From Xanthomonas sacchari (GTDB taxonomy: Bacteria; Pseudomonadota; Gammaproteobacteria; Xanthomonadales; Xanthomonadaceae): a stretch of 64,000 nucleotides of DNA. Position 1 is the first letter of the stretch. Each line of letters starts with the position of its first letter. Below are positions 11,959 through 21,127 of the stretch, in pieces. A program made the position numbers and the translations under genes. Location: contig NZ_CP132343.1 in NCBI RefSeq assembly GCF_040529065.1, positions 744,001 to 808,000 of the forward strand, read 5' to 3'. Under the pieces are notes generated by a model, which saw nothing but the letters and a program-made list of their open reading frames with translations, did not search any database and had not been told where the DNA came from.

Positions 11959-12372
11959 CTAGCGATACACCAACTGCCGGCCCAGGAAGAACGACACCAC
12001 CGCCAGCATGCCTTCGACTAGTGGCTTGGCCAGCCAGGCCAGGCGCAGGCCCAACCCGTGCGCGCACAGCGCCACCAGCCAGGTGCTGAGCGCGGTGAGC
12101 ACCAGCCACATGGCCATGAAGCGGCCGAAGCGCCGCCAGCCCAGCCGCGCGGCGTCGCCGTTGGCGAAGGTGATGCGGCCGTTGAGCCAGAACCCGAGCA
12201 GGGCGCCGCAGACGCGGCCCAACACGTTGCCCGGCACGGTGGGCATGCCGGCCGCGGTGGCGGCGACGAACACGCTCCAGTCGACCAGCAATTGCAGCAG
12301 GCCGATCAGCAGGAACTGGCTGCCCTGGCGCAGGAGACCCATGAACATCCGCAGGAGAAGACGATCGCGCAT
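11959..12372 (-). CDS. GtrA-family membrane protein, 137 aa
   Basis: Four hydrophobic segments are visible: FLLIGLLQLLVDWSVFVAA, an amphipathic second segment ending GFWLNGRITF, MWLVLTALSTWLVALCAHG and LVEGMLAVVSFFLGRQLVY. Size, the asparagine after TM2 (FWLNGRITF) and the C-terminal FFLGRQLVYR fit the GtrA family, which moves polyprenyl-linked sugars across membranes or occurs with glycosyltransferases. No glycosyltransferase is adjacent, so its pathway is unknown. Later in-frame ATG codons would shorten it by 8-10 residues. It is divergent from glmU. Confidence 0.75.
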   Translation of the reverse strand: MRDRLLLRMFMGLLRQGSQFLLIGLLQLLVDWSVFVAATAAGMPTVPGNVLGRVCGALLGFWLNGRITFANGDAARLGWRRFGRFMAMWLVLTALSTWLVALCAHGLGLRLAWLAKPLVEGMLAVVSFFLGRQLVYR

Positions 12373-12482
12373 GCTAGCGCCTGCCGCGCCGATGTGCAGC
12401 CCGCCGCGTGTGGCGCGATCGTGACGGCAGATGTGGCCGGCAGCCTCTAGAATTCGTCGTCCACCCGCACCGGAACCGCCCC

Positions 12483-13850
12483 ATGAGTCTGCCCCTGCAC
12501 GTCGTGATCCTCGCCGCCGGTGCGGGCAAGCGGATGAAGTCGGTCAAGCCCAAGGTGCTGCAGCCGATCGCCGGCCGGCCGATGCTGGCGCATGTGATCG
12601 AGACCGCACGCCACCTGCAGCCGGATGCGATCCACATCGTCCATGGCCACGGCGGCGAGGCGGTGCTGGCGGCCTTCGCCGACCAGCCGGACCTGCTGTG
12701 GGCCGAGCAGGCGCAGCAGCTCGGCACCGGCCATGCGGTGCAGCAGGCGATGGCGGCCGTGCCCGACGCGGCCACGGTGTTGGTGCTGTACGGGGACGTG
12801 CCGCTGATCCGTGCCGAGACCCTGACCCGCCTGCTGCATGCGCCAGGGCGCGTCGCGGTGCTGGTCGCCGAACCGGAGGATCCCACCGGCTACGGCCGCA
12901 TCGTGCGCGATGCCGCCGGCAAGGTCGCAGCGATCGTCGAGCAGAAGGACGCCGACGACGAGCAGCGGCGCATCCGCACCATCAACACCGGCATCGTCAC
13001 CGCCGAATCCACCGCGCTGAAGCGCTGGCTGGCGCAGCTGCGCAACGACAACGCACAGGGCGAGTACTACCTGACCGACGTGTTCGCCGCCGCCGCCGCC
13101 GAGTTCACCCCGGCCGAGATGGTGCTGGTGGCCGAGCCGATCGAGGCCGAGGGCGCCAACGATCCGTGGCAGCTGGCGCAACTGGAACGCGCCTGGCAAC
13201 TGCGTGCGGCGCGTGCGCTGTGCGAACAGGGTGTGCAACTGATCGACCCGAACCGCGTGGACCAGCGCGGCCGCGTGCGCGCCGGCCACGACGTGCGCAT
13301 CGACGCCAACGTGATCCTGGAAGGCGAGGTGGAACTGGGCGACGGCGTCAGCATCGGCCCGTTCGTGCGGCTGAAGGACGTGGTGCTGGGGCCGGGTACC
13401 GAGGTGCGTGCGCATTGCGATCTGGAAGGCGTGGTCACCGAGGGCGCGGTGCAGATCGGCCCGTTCGCGCGGCTGCGCCCGGGCACGGTGCTGGCCGACG
13501 GCGTGCACATCGGCAACTTCGTCGAGACCAAGAAGGCGGTGCTCGGTGTCGGCAGCAAGGCCAACCACCTGACCTACCTGGGCGATGCCACGATCGGCAG
13601 CGGGGTCAACATCGGTGCCGGCGTCATCACCTGCAACTACGACGGCGTCAACAAGTCGCAGACGTCGATCGGCGATGGCGTGTTCGTCGGCTCCAACAGC
13701 GCGCTGGTGGCGCCGCTGGAGATCGGCGACGGCGCCACCATCGGTGCCGGCTCGGTGATCACCCGCAGCGCGCCGGCCGGCAAACTGAGCGTGGCGCGGG
13801 TGCGACAGGAAACCATCGAAGGCTGGAAACGCCCGGGCAAGCGCGACTGA
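12483..13850 (+). CDS. glmU: Bifunctional GlcNAc-1-P uridylyltransferase / GlcN-1-P acetyltransferase
   Basis: This 455-residue enzyme makes UDP-GlcNAc for peptidoglycan and LPS. The N-terminal pyrophosphorylase domain has the nucleotide-binding loop [11 protein letters not shown]. The C-terminal left-handed beta-helix has hexapeptide repeats and the acetyltransferase active-site region [14 protein letters not shown] followed by GVITCNYDG. It often lies directly after atpC and before glmS; here an IS and the permease array intervene. Confidence 0.97.
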   Translation: MSLPLHVVILAAGAGKRMKSVKPKVLQPIAGRPMLAHVIETARHLQPDAIHIVHGHGGEAVLAAFADQPDLLWAEQAQQLGTGHAVQQAMAAVPDAATVLVLYGDVPLIRAETLTRLLHAPGRVAVLVAEPEDPTGYGRIVRDAAGKVAAIVEQKDADDEQRRIRTINTGIVTAESTALKRWLAQLRNDNAQGEYYLTDVFAAAAAEFTPAEMVLVAEPIEAEGANDPWQLAQLERAWQLRAARALCEQGVQLIDPNRVDQRGRVRAGHDVRIDANVILEGEVELGDGVSIGPFVRLKDVVLGPGTEVRAHCDLEGVVTEGAVQIGPFARLRPGTVLADGVHIGNFVETKKAVLGVGSKANHLTYLGDATIGSGVNIGAGVITCNYDGVNKSQTSIGDGVFVGSNSALVAPLEIGDGATIGAGSVITRSAPAGKLSVARVRQETIEGWKRPGKRD

Positions 13851-13853
13851 GGC

Positions 13854-14375
13854 ATGGCCGGCCGCATGCGTCTGGCGCGCGCGCAGGAGCTGGCGCGGCT
13901 GCAGGAGATCGAGCGGCGTGCCGGCGCCCTGCTGCAGGGCCACGCGGCGCAGGCCGTGTTCGCAGCGCACGCGCTGGATGCGGAGTCGTTGCGTGCTGGA
14001 CTGGCGCGCGAGCAGCTGTGGGTGGCGCTGGGCGAGGACGGCCAGTGCGTGGGCTATCTGCTCGGCGGGCGCCTGGACGAGGGCTTTCACGTGCAACAGA
14101 TGGATGTCGATCCGCGTTTCGGGCGCCTAGGCCATGGCCGTGCGCTGCTGCGGCATGCGCGCGCGGCCGCGATGGAGGCGGGCCTGCGGTGCATGCTGCT
14201 GACCACCTTGCGCGATGTGCCGTGGAATGCGCCGTTCTACGCCAGCGAAGGCTTCGCCGAACTGCCGCCTGCGCAGTGGGGGCCGCAACTGCGCGCGACC
14301 TGGCAACAGGAATCTGCGCTCGGCTTCCCGATGCACCTGCGGGTGGCAATGCGCTGTCCGCTGCCGTCGCACTGA
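13854..14375 (+). CDS. GNAT-family N-acetyltransferase, 173 aa
   Basis: The acetyl-CoA binding motif is visible as QMDVDPRFGRLGHGRALLRHA (the R/Q-x-x-G-x-G loop), preceded by the beta-strand VGYLLGGRLDEGFHV. A late segment, DVPWNAPFYASEGFAEL, matches the usual motif B, which binds CoA and positions the substrate. The gene begins three bases after the glmU stop and is probably co-transcribed. The acceptor substrate cannot be predicted. Confidence 0.85.
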   Translation: MAGRMRLARAQELARLQEIERRAGALLQGHAAQAVFAAHALDAESLRAGLAREQLWVALGEDGQCVGYLLGGRLDEGFHVQQMDVDPRFGRLGHGRALLRHARAAAMEAGLRCMLLTTLRDVPWNAPFYASEGFAELPPAQWGPQLRATWQQESALGFPMHLRVAMRCPLPSH

Positions 14376-14439
14376 GCCTCGCGGCCGGCTCGCCGCTTCT
14401 CAGCTCGCCGCGACCGCTACATTCCTAGAGAGCCGGGTC

Positions 14440-14470
14440 TCCAATCCCCAATCCCCAATCCCCAATCCCG
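14440..14470. repeat. Half copy of the GGGATT-type repeat
   Basis: Three tandem CCAATCC units lie just downstream of the histidine-kinase stop codon, without a full mirrored partner (only GAGCCGGGTC precedes them). The gap 14376-14477 contains nothing else recognisable. Confidence 0.6.
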
Positions 14471-14477
14471 AACAGAA

Positions 14478-15833
14478 TCAGCCGCGCTCGCCCTGCGGCA
14501 ACTGCACCGTCACGCACAGTCCGCCTTCGTCGCGGTTGTGCAGCGACAGGCGGCCGCCGTGGGCTTCGACGATCTCGCGGGTCAACGCCAGGCCCAGGCC
14601 GGTGCCGTTGCGCTTGGTCGAATAGAACGGCATCAGCGCGTTGTGCAGCACTGCCTCGTTCATGCCGCTGCCGCGATCCAGCACTTCCAGGCGCAGCCAG
14701 TCCGGGCGGGTGGACACGCGCACGCGCACGCCGTCGACCGGTGTCTGTCCCTCGGGCAAGGATTCGTGGGCGTTCTTGACCAGGTTGAGCAGGGCCTGCT
14801 GCAGTTGCGCCGGATCGACCCGGCTGTGCAGGTCCGGCGACTCCAGTTCCAGCGCGAACGGAATGTGCTGCTGCAGCCCGGCCAGGAACTGCGCCCAGTG
14901 CACGGTCTGCAGTTGCGGCTGCGGCAGCTTGGCGAAGCGCGCATAGCCGCGGATGAAGCCTTCCAGGTGTCGCGCGCGCTCCTCGATGGTGCCGAACACC
15001 TCTTCCAGCCGCTCCACCTTCTGCCGCCGCACCAGCTCGGCGCCGGAGTGCGCCAGCGAGGCGATCGGCGCCAGCGAGTTGTTGAGTTCGTGGCTGATGA
15101 CCCGGATCACCTTCTTCCAGGTGTGCACTTCCTGGCGGCGCAGTTCGGCGGTGAGCAGGCGGATCAGCAGCAGTTCGTGCGGGCGGCCGTTGAGATGGAA
15201 GCGGCGCTGCGACAGGTGATAGATCTGCTCCTCGTCCGGATCCTCGTCGCCGCCTTCGATGGCGAACAGGCTATCGCCGCCGCGCGAGATCGCCTCGCGC
15301 AACGGCCCCGGCACGCCTAGCAGCAGGTCGTCCAGGCGCTGGCCTTCCAGCTTCCAGCCGCTGTGCAGCAGCTTGCGCGCGGCCAGGTTGGAGAACACCA
15401 CGCGGCGCAGGCCGTCGCCGCCCTTGGCGATGAGCAGCATCGCCACCGGAGTGTTCTGCACCATGGTGTCGAGCATCAGTTCGCGCTGCGCCAGGCCCTG
15501 GCGCTGCTCGCGCAGGATCTCGCCCAGTTGCGCGTGCGCGGCGACCATCTCGCCCAGTTCGTCGTCGCCGCGCCAGTGCACGCCGAAGTTGTATTCGCCG
15601 TCGCGGTAGCTGCTGACGGTGCCGGCCAGGGCGCGGAACAGCGAGCGCATCGGCGCGGTGGCGCGGCGCAGGGTCCACCACATCAGCAGCAGCAGGGCCA
15701 GCGCCGAGGCCGTCACCACTTCCCAGCCGCGGTCCATCCAGTAGGCCAGCAGCCACGGCAGGGCGGCGGCCAGCGCCAGCACCGGCAGCAGGCGCAGGAA
15801 CAGCATGACGGTGAAGGAGCGGCGCAGTTTCAT
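14478..15833 (-). CDS. Sensor histidine kinase, NtrY/NtrB-like, 451 aa
   Basis: Two membrane helices at about residues 8-30 and 36-50 are separated by only a few residues, so there is essentially no periplasmic sensor domain. A HAMP-like linker and a PAS-like region (NTPVAMLLIAKGGDGLRRVVFSN) follow. The H-box is VIRVISHELNNSLAPIASL, the N-box LVKNAHES, and the ATP-lid motifs DRGSGM and GTGLGLAL are intact. The start codon overlaps the regulator stop by four bases (ATGA). It should phosphorylate the adjacent NtrC-type regulator. The cue is unknown; with no external domain it may sense the membrane or the transporter. Confidence 0.9.
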   Translation of the reverse strand: MKLRRSFTVMLFLRLLPVLALAAALPWLLAYWMDRGWEVVTASALALLLLMWWTLRRATAPMRSLFRALAGTVSSYRDGEYNFGVHWRGDDELGEMVAAHAQLGEILREQRQGLAQRELMLDTMVQNTPVAMLLIAKGGDGLRRVVFSNLAARKLLHSGWKLEGQRLDDLLLGVPGPLREAISRGGDSLFAIEGGDEDPDEEQIYHLSQRRFHLNGRPHELLLIRLLTAELRRQEVHTWKKVIRVISHELNNSLAPIASLAHSGAELVRRQKVERLEEVFGTIEERARHLEGFIRGYARFAKLPQPQLQTVHWAQFLAGLQQHIPFALELESPDLHSRVDPAQLQQALLNLVKNAHESLPEGQTPVDGVRVRVSTRPDWLRLEVLDRGSGMNEAVLHNALMPFYSTKRNGTGLGLALTREIVEAHGGRLSLHNRDEGGLCVTVQLPQGERG

Positions 15834-17167
15834 TCGCGCGGGATGCCGTAGCGGTCCATGCGCCGGTACAGCGCCTGCCGGCTCATGCCCAGCTCGGCGG
15901 CGGCCTGGGCGATGACGCCGTGCGCACGGCTCAGCTCGGCCACGATGCGCTCGCGGTCGGGTTCGGCGGCGGTGGCCGTGCGCGGCGCGGCGGGCTTGGG
16001 CAGGTTGAGGTCGGCGGCCTCGATCTGCGTGCCGCCGGCCAGCAGTTCGGCGCGCTGCACCACGTTGCGCAGTTCGCGCACGTTGCCGGGCCAGGCGTGG
16101 CGCTGCAGCGCCTGGCAGGCACCGGCCGACAGCGGCTTGTCGCCGGACAGGAAGTGCTCGGCCAGCGGCACGATGTCGCCGGGGCGCTCGGCCAGCGCCG
16201 GCAGCGACAGTTCCACCGCGTTGAGCCGGTAGTACAGGTCCTCGCGGAAACTGCCGTCGCGGATCATGCCGATGAGGTCGGCGTTGGTGGCGCTGATCAC
16301 CCGCACCTTGACCTGCCGCTCGCGGTTGGAGCCCAGGCGCTCGAACCGGCCGGTCTCCAGTACGCGCAGCAGCTTCATCTGCCCGGCCAGCGACAGGTTG
16401 CCGATCTCGTCCAGGAACAGGGTGCCACCGTCGGCGGCCTCGAACTTGCCCTCGCGCACCTTGTTGGCGCCGGTGTAGGCACCGGCCTCGGCGCCGAACA
16501 GTTCGGCCTCGATCAGTTCGGCCGGGATCGCGCCGCAGTTCAGCGCCACGAACGGGCCGCGCCGCACCGAAGAGTTGGCCTGGATGATCTGCGCGATCTT
16601 CTCCTTGCCGCTGCCGTTGGGACCGGTGATCAGCACCGGCAGTTCCGAACGCGCGACCTGGCAGGCCAGGGCAATGGCGCGCTCGCTGGCGGGGTCGGCG
16701 AACACCGCACCGCACAGGTCGTAGCGCTGCGCCAATTGCTGGCGATGGCGGCGCTCGCCGTCGCGGCGGCGTTCCAGCTCGCGTCGTGTCTCCGACAGCT
16801 CCAGCAGGTTGTTGACCGTGGTCAGCAGCTTGCGGTCGTCCCAGGGCTTGGCCAGGTAGTCGGCGGCGCCGGCCTTGACCAGTTCCACCGCGCTGCTGAG
16901 CTGGGTCCAGGCGGTCAGCAGGATCACCGGCAGGTCCGGATGGCGCGTGCGGATCGCCTCGAACAGGGCCACGCCTTCCTCGCCGGAGGTGGTGTCGGCG
17001 GTGAAGTTCATGTCCTGCAGGACCAGGTCGATGTCGCCTTCGCCCAGGCGCTGCAGGCCGGCCTGCGGACTGTCGGCGTAGACGGTGTCGATGTCGTGCA
17101 GGGAGAACAGCACTTCCAGCGCGGTGGCGACCGCGGGGTTGTCGTCGATGATCAGCAGGCAGGGCAT
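15830..17167 (-). CDS. NtrC-family sigma-54-dependent response regulator, 445 aa
   Basis: The receiver domain (residues 1-120) has the acidic pair in LLIIDDNP, the likely phospho-acceptor Asp in LVLQDMNF and the conserved Lys in AKPWDD. The AAA+ domain has Walker A GPNGSGKE, the sigma-54 contact loop GAYTGA, Walker B GGTLFLDEIGN and an arginine-finger region. A Fis-type helix-turn-helix (AAAELGMSRQALYRRMDRYGI) ends the protein. It lies 102 bases after the last permease gene. It is the best candidate activator of the sigma-54 promoter at 32351-32367. Confidence 0.93.
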   Translation of the reverse strand: MPCLLIIDDNPAVATALEVLFSLHDIDTVYADSPQAGLQRLGEGDIDLVLQDMNFTADTTSGEEGVALFEAIRTRHPDLPVILLTAWTQLSSAVELVKAGAADYLAKPWDDRKLLTTVNNLLELSETRRELERRRDGERRHRQQLAQRYDLCGAVFADPASERAIALACQVARSELPVLITGPNGSGKEKIAQIIQANSSVRRGPFVALNCGAIPAELIEAELFGAEAGAYTGANKVREGKFEAADGGTLFLDEIGNLSLAGQMKLLRVLETGRFERLGSNRERQVKVRVISATNADLIGMIRDGSFREDLYYRLNAVELSLPALAERPGDIVPLAEHFLSGDKPLSAGACQALQRHAWPGNVRELRNVVQRAELLAGGTQIEAADLNLPKPAAPRTATAAEPDRERIVAELSRAHGVIAQAAAELGMSRQALYRRMDRYGIPRE

Positions 17168-17269
17168 CGTGAACCTTGGGCGCGGAACGGCGCACCGGCG
17201 AAGAAAAACGGACCAGGCGGCATCATCGCAGTCTGCGTGGAGATTGTCGTGCCTGCGTGCATCGGCGCC

Positions 17270-18505
17270 TCAGACACTGCGCGTGGCCACCGCCGGCGGC
17301 ACCGCGGCGGCGCGGCGCGCGGGCGGCAGGATCGCCAGCTGGCCGAGCAGCAGGAGCGCCGCAGCGACCGTCGGCAGGTAGCCCAGCGGCAGGCGTGGCA
17401 GGTCGTAGCGCTGCAACAGCGCTTGATTGAGCAGCAACGCCAGCACCATGCCCGCGGCGCTGCCGGCGCTCACGATCAGCAGGTTTTCGGTCTGGAAATG
17501 GCGCAGGATGTCGCGACGGGTCGCGCCGATGGCGCGGCGGATGCCGATCTGGCGCGTGCGTTGCTGCACCCAGAAACTGGCCAGCCCGCCGATGCCCAGG
17601 GCGGTCACGAACAACAGGCCCGTGGTCGCCGCGAGCAGCAAGCCGATCATGGTGGCATCGCGCTGGAAGTAGCGCTGCCGCAGTTGGGCGTAGCTGCGGC
17701 GCCCTTCGGCAGGAATCAGTCGCAGCGGTCCTGCCTGTGCGAGCGCGTCGGCCGCCGCGGCCAGGATCCGTTCGCGGTCCTGCGGCGCGCTGCGCAACAG
17801 GTATTGCACCTGGTTGCCCGCGGGCAGCTGCGGCGACAGCGCAGCCAGATGGTCGACCGCTGCGCCGCGCAGCGTCGTGCGCAGCAGATCGTCGACGACA
17901 CCGACGACGACGGCGCCCTGGGCTCCGCCATACAGCGTTTTGCCGACAGCAGGTTGACCTGGCCAGAGTTGCCGCGCCAGCGTGCGGGTGACGATCACCG
18001 CGCTCGGTGTGGCAGTGGAATATTCGTCGGCTTGGAAGTCGCGGCCGGCGATCAGGTGCGCGCCCATGGCCTGCAAGAAACCTTGCGAGCCGGAGTAATA
18101 CGTGGCCTGGATGCACCCTGTATCGTCCATCGACTGCTGCGCCATCGCGCGGTCCAGCGTCTGCCGGTCGGGGCAGTTGCCGTAGTCGTTGGCGCCGCCG
18201 GACAGCGGCAGGCTGAAGCCGATCGCGGCGGCTGCGGTGACACCGGGAATGCTGCGCAACGCCCGCAGATCGGATTGTTGCTGGGCCAGCGCATTGCCAT
18301 CGCTCTGGACGCCGCGCACCGAGATCAGCGAAAGTTCTTCCTCGGGCAAGCCGCTGGAGACCCGCAGACGTTCGATGCGCCCACCGATCAGGAACACGGC
18401 GTTGGCGACGAAGGCGCAGGTCAGGGCGACCTGCAGCGCCAGCAGCGCGGCGGTGAGGCGGTGATGCTGCAGGCTGGAGAGGATGGGACGGATCGGCAGA
18501 TTCAT
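17270..18505 (-). CDS. FtsX/MacB-like ABC permease, type B, pair 5 (B5)
   Basis: The 411-residue protein has TM1 at about residues 18-40 (LLALQVALTCAFVANAVFLIGG), a periplasmic MacB-type core and three C-terminal helices. The coupling segment QIGIRRAIGATRRDILRHF should touch the ATPase; it reads AIGAT where other B proteins have ALGAT. Two cysteines in the periplasmic part (YGNCPDRQ and DDTGCIQ) could form a disulfide. It overlaps the A5 stop by four bases. The last 48 bases of the gene are identical to those of B4. Confidence 0.88.
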   Translation of the reverse strand: MNLPIRPILSSLQHHRLTAALLALQVALTCAFVANAVFLIGGRIERLRVSSGLPEEELSLISVRGVQSDGNALAQQQSDLRALRSIPGVTAAAAIGFSLPLSGGANDYGNCPDRQTLDRAMAQQSMDDTGCIQATYYSGSQGFLQAMGAHLIAGRDFQADEYSTATPSAVIVTRTLARQLWPGQPAVGKTLYGGAQGAVVVGVVDDLLRTTLRGAAVDHLAALSPQLPAGNQVQYLLRSAPQDRERILAAAADALAQAGPLRLIPAEGRRSYAQLRQRYFQRDATMIGLLLAATTGLLFVTALGIGGLASFWVQQRTRQIGIRRAIGATRRDILRHFQTENLLIVSAGSAAGMVLALLLNQALLQRYDLPRLPLGYLPTVAAALLLLGQLAILPPARRAAAVPPAVATRSV

Positions 18506-19833
18506 GTCAGGTCCTTGATCTGCAGGGCGGGGTCGATCCGGCTGGCCCGCCAGGCGGGCAGCAGGCCCGCCAGCAGTGCGGCGATCACCGCCAATGCCAC
18601 GGTGGCGAGCAACATCTGCAGGTCCATCCGCGCCAGCCTGGCGTAGTCGTCCGGGCGCTGGCGCACGCTCCACAGACCCATTTCGGCGATCGCGATGCCC
18701 ACTGCGCCACCGAGCAGCCCGATCAGCGCGGCCTCGCTGCCGAACTGCAGGAACACGTGGCCGCGGCGGGCACCGAGCGCGCGTCGCACGCCGATCTCGC
18801 CGCCGCGGCGCAGGAATTTCGCCAGCAGCAAGGCGATCACGTTGACCAGACAGATCCACAGGAAACCCAGCGCCATCAGTGTCTGCAGGCGCAGATCGTC
18901 GGGCACCATCCGCAGGTGGCGCAGCCAGTCCATCAACGCATACAGCCGCGCCCGCTCCGGCGGCCGCTGGAAGCGGCCGCTGGCGTGCTGTGTCGCGGCG
19001 TAGTCGTAGAGCAGGCGCTGGTAAGCGGCGACCTGCTGCGGCGTGTCCAGGCGCACCCAGAACTGCAGCCAGCTGGTCGACGGATCCTTGCGTCGCGCCG
19101 CGTCGTCGCCGTTGAAGCTGTTCCAGCTGCTGATGTTGCTGTTGACGTCCAGTGCCAGTTCCATCGCGGTCGACAGCGGCAGAAAGAAATCGTCGCGCTG
19201 GCCGAAACTGCCCTTGCTGCCCGGGTCGGCGTAGAACAGCGGTTGCGGATCCCAATCGCCGGTCACGCCGATCACCTCGAAGCCGATGCGCTTTTCCCCA
19301 AGCGCCACCCGCTGGCCGACCGGATCGCGCGCGCCGAACAGGGTGTCGGCCAGGGTGCGGCTCAGCACGATGACGCGGGCGTGGCGCTGGTCCTCCGCCG
19401 CGCTCCAGCCGTGGCCACGCTGCAAGGGGATGCCGAACAGGGCGAAGAACCCGGCGCTGGTGTAGCGGCCGCTCAGGTCGAGCGGCGCTTGCGCCGCGCG
19501 CGGCGGCCACAGCAAGACCTGCCCGCCGGCCATCGCCGCCTGCGGTGTGGCGGGTGCGGCACGCAGCAGCGCCATGGCGTCGGGCCAGGTGAGGTTGTCG
19601 GCCGGATCGCCCCACTCCTGGTTGTCCGGGTAGCTGCTCGGCAACGGATCCAGATGCGGGGTGTAGAGCGCACCGCTCCTGTCCGGCAGCGGGTCGCGCG
19701 ACATCACGTGCAGCACCGTCAGCATGGTCATGCTCGCGCCGATGCCCAGGCCGATCGCCAGCACCATCAGCGCGGTGGCGATCGGCGTGCGCCGCAGGCT
19801 GCGCCAGGCCAGCAGCAGATAATGGTTCAGCAT
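18502..19833 (-). CDS. FtsX/MacB-like ABC permease, type A, pair 5 (A5)
   Basis: 443 residues with TM1 at about 18-42 (TALMVLAIGLGIGASMTMLTV), a periplasmic core of about 270 residues and three C-terminal helices. The coupling segment is GEIGVRRALGARRGHVFLQF, where the other A proteins read ALGAS followed by IFAQ, so A5 is the divergent member. It also lacks the cysteine pair that A1-A4 share just before the QYWV motif; the corresponding region reads SSWNSFNGDD and STSWLQFW. It ends ALQIKDLT, and its stop overlaps the B5 start. Confidence 0.88.
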   Translation of the reverse strand: MLNHYLLLAWRSLRRTPIATALMVLAIGLGIGASMTMLTVLHVMSRDPLPDRSGALYTPHLDPLPSSYPDNQEWGDPADNLTWPDAMALLRAAPATPQAAMAGGQVLLWPPRAAQAPLDLSGRYTSAGFFALFGIPLQRGHGWSAAEDQRHARVIVLSRTLADTLFGARDPVGQRVALGEKRIGFEVIGVTGDWDPQPLFYADPGSKGSFGQRDDFFLPLSTAMELALDVNSNISSWNSFNGDDAARRKDPSTSWLQFWVRLDTPQQVAAYQRLLYDYAATQHASGRFQRPPERARLYALMDWLRHLRMVPDDLRLQTLMALGFLWICLVNVIALLLAKFLRRGGEIGVRRALGARRGHVFLQFGSEAALIGLLGGAVGIAIAEMGLWSVRQRPDDYARLARMDLQMLLATVALAVIAALLAGLLPAWRASRIDPALQIKDLT

Positions 19834-19869
19834 CCTGCTTCTCCTCGTTTGAACGGTGGCCGCGTTCGC

Positions 19870-21090
19870 TCAGACACTGCGCGTGGCCACCGCCGGCGGC
19901 ACCGCGGCGGCGCGGCGTGCGGGCAGCAGCACCGCGAGCTGGCCGAGCAGCCACAGCGCCAACGCGCCGACCGGCAGGTACCACAATGGCAGCCGCGGCA
20001 GTTCGTAGGCGCTCATCAGATACAGGTTGGCGGCGTAGGCCAGCAGCATGCCGAGGACGATGCCGGCGCTGGCGAGCAGGAAGTTCTCCAGCTGGAAATG
20101 CCGCAGGATCTGCGTGCAGGTGGCGCCGAGCGCGCGGCGGATGCCGATCTGCTTGGTGCGCTGCTGCACCCAGAAGCTGGTCAGGCCGACGATGCCCAGC
20201 GCGGTGACCAGCAGCAGCAGGACGCACACGCCGACCAGGAGCCAGGCCATCGCCTGGTCGTCGCGGTAGTAGTCCGCGCGCGCTTGTTGCAGGGTCTTGC
20301 CGCCCTTCACCATCCGCCGTGGACCGTGTTGCGACAGCGTCGCCTTGGCTTGCCGCAACACCGCCTCGCGCTGTGCCGGGTCGCGCACGCGCAGCAGGTA
20401 GGTGCCGCGATCGTAGGGAACGTTCACCGGGAACAGCATCGTGTCCTCGTAGTGGCCGACGTTCCCGCCTTCGCGGGGTTGCACCAGGCGTTGCACCACG
20501 CCGACGACCCGGTGTTCGCCGTAGACGTAGATGGTGCGGCCCACGGCGTTCTGGCCGGGGAACAGGCGTTGCGCCAGCGACTGGCTGAGGATGACCGAGG
20601 GCGGGATGCGCTTGGCCACCGGATCGCGCAGTTGCGCGTCGTCGATGAACTCGTCGTCCGCGAAGCGGCGCCCTGCGACCAGATGCAGCCCTAGGGTATC
20701 GAGCAGCCGCGCGTCGCCGAAGTACTGCACCGCATGCAGGGTGCTGCGTTCCTGGTCCGGGCGCAGCGACACGCCGCTGTAGCCGAGCGAATCGCCGAAA
20801 AGCGGCTGGTTGATGATGCTGGCCTCGCGCACACCCGGAATGCGTCGCAGTGCGTCCAGGTCGGCGCGGGTCTGCGCGGCGCTGTTGCCGTCGCTGACCA
20901 CGCTGCGGCTGCGCAGTTGCACCAGTTCCTGCTCGGCGGCGCCGCTGGGCCGCTGCATGCGTTCGAGCCGCTGATTGATCAGGAACAGCGCGTTGCAGAC
21001 GACGGCGCAACTGAAAGCGATCTCCAGCACGATCAGGCTGGCGGCGACGCGGTGCTTGCGCAGACTGGAGAGGATGGGATGGAGGGACAC
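19870..21090 (-). CDS. FtsX/MacB-like ABC permease, type B, pair 4 (B4)
   Basis: 406 residues from GTG 21090 (VSLHPILSSLRKHRVAAS), with an AGGA sequence upstream; the frame is open further back but that part overlaps A4. The architecture is TM1, periplasmic core, TM2, coupling segment QIGIRRALGATCTQILRHF, TM3 and TM4, ending in VATRSV. The periplasmic core has the sequence SGVSLRPDQERSTLHAVQYF, closest to that of B3. It lies 37 bases after the A4 stop. Confidence 0.87.
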   Translation of the reverse strand: MSLHPILSSLRKHRVAASLIVLEIAFSCAVVCNALFLINQRLERMQRPSGAAEQELVQLRSRSVVSDGNSAAQTRADLDALRRIPGVREASIINQPLFGDSLGYSGVSLRPDQERSTLHAVQYFGDARLLDTLGLHLVAGRRFADDEFIDDAQLRDPVAKRIPPSVILSQSLAQRLFPGQNAVGRTIYVYGEHRVVGVVQRLVQPREGGNVGHYEDTMLFPVNVPYDRGTYLLRVRDPAQREAVLRQAKATLSQHGPRRMVKGGKTLQQARADYYRDDQAMAWLLVGVCVLLLLVTALGIVGLTSFWVQQRTKQIGIRRALGATCTQILRHFQLENFLLASAGIVLGMLLAYAANLYLMSAYELPRLPLWYLPVGALALWLLGQLAVLLPARRAAAVPPAVATRSV

Positions 21091-21127
21091 GGTGGGAGTT
21101 CCTGGCGGAGAGGGCGCGCGCGGCGCG

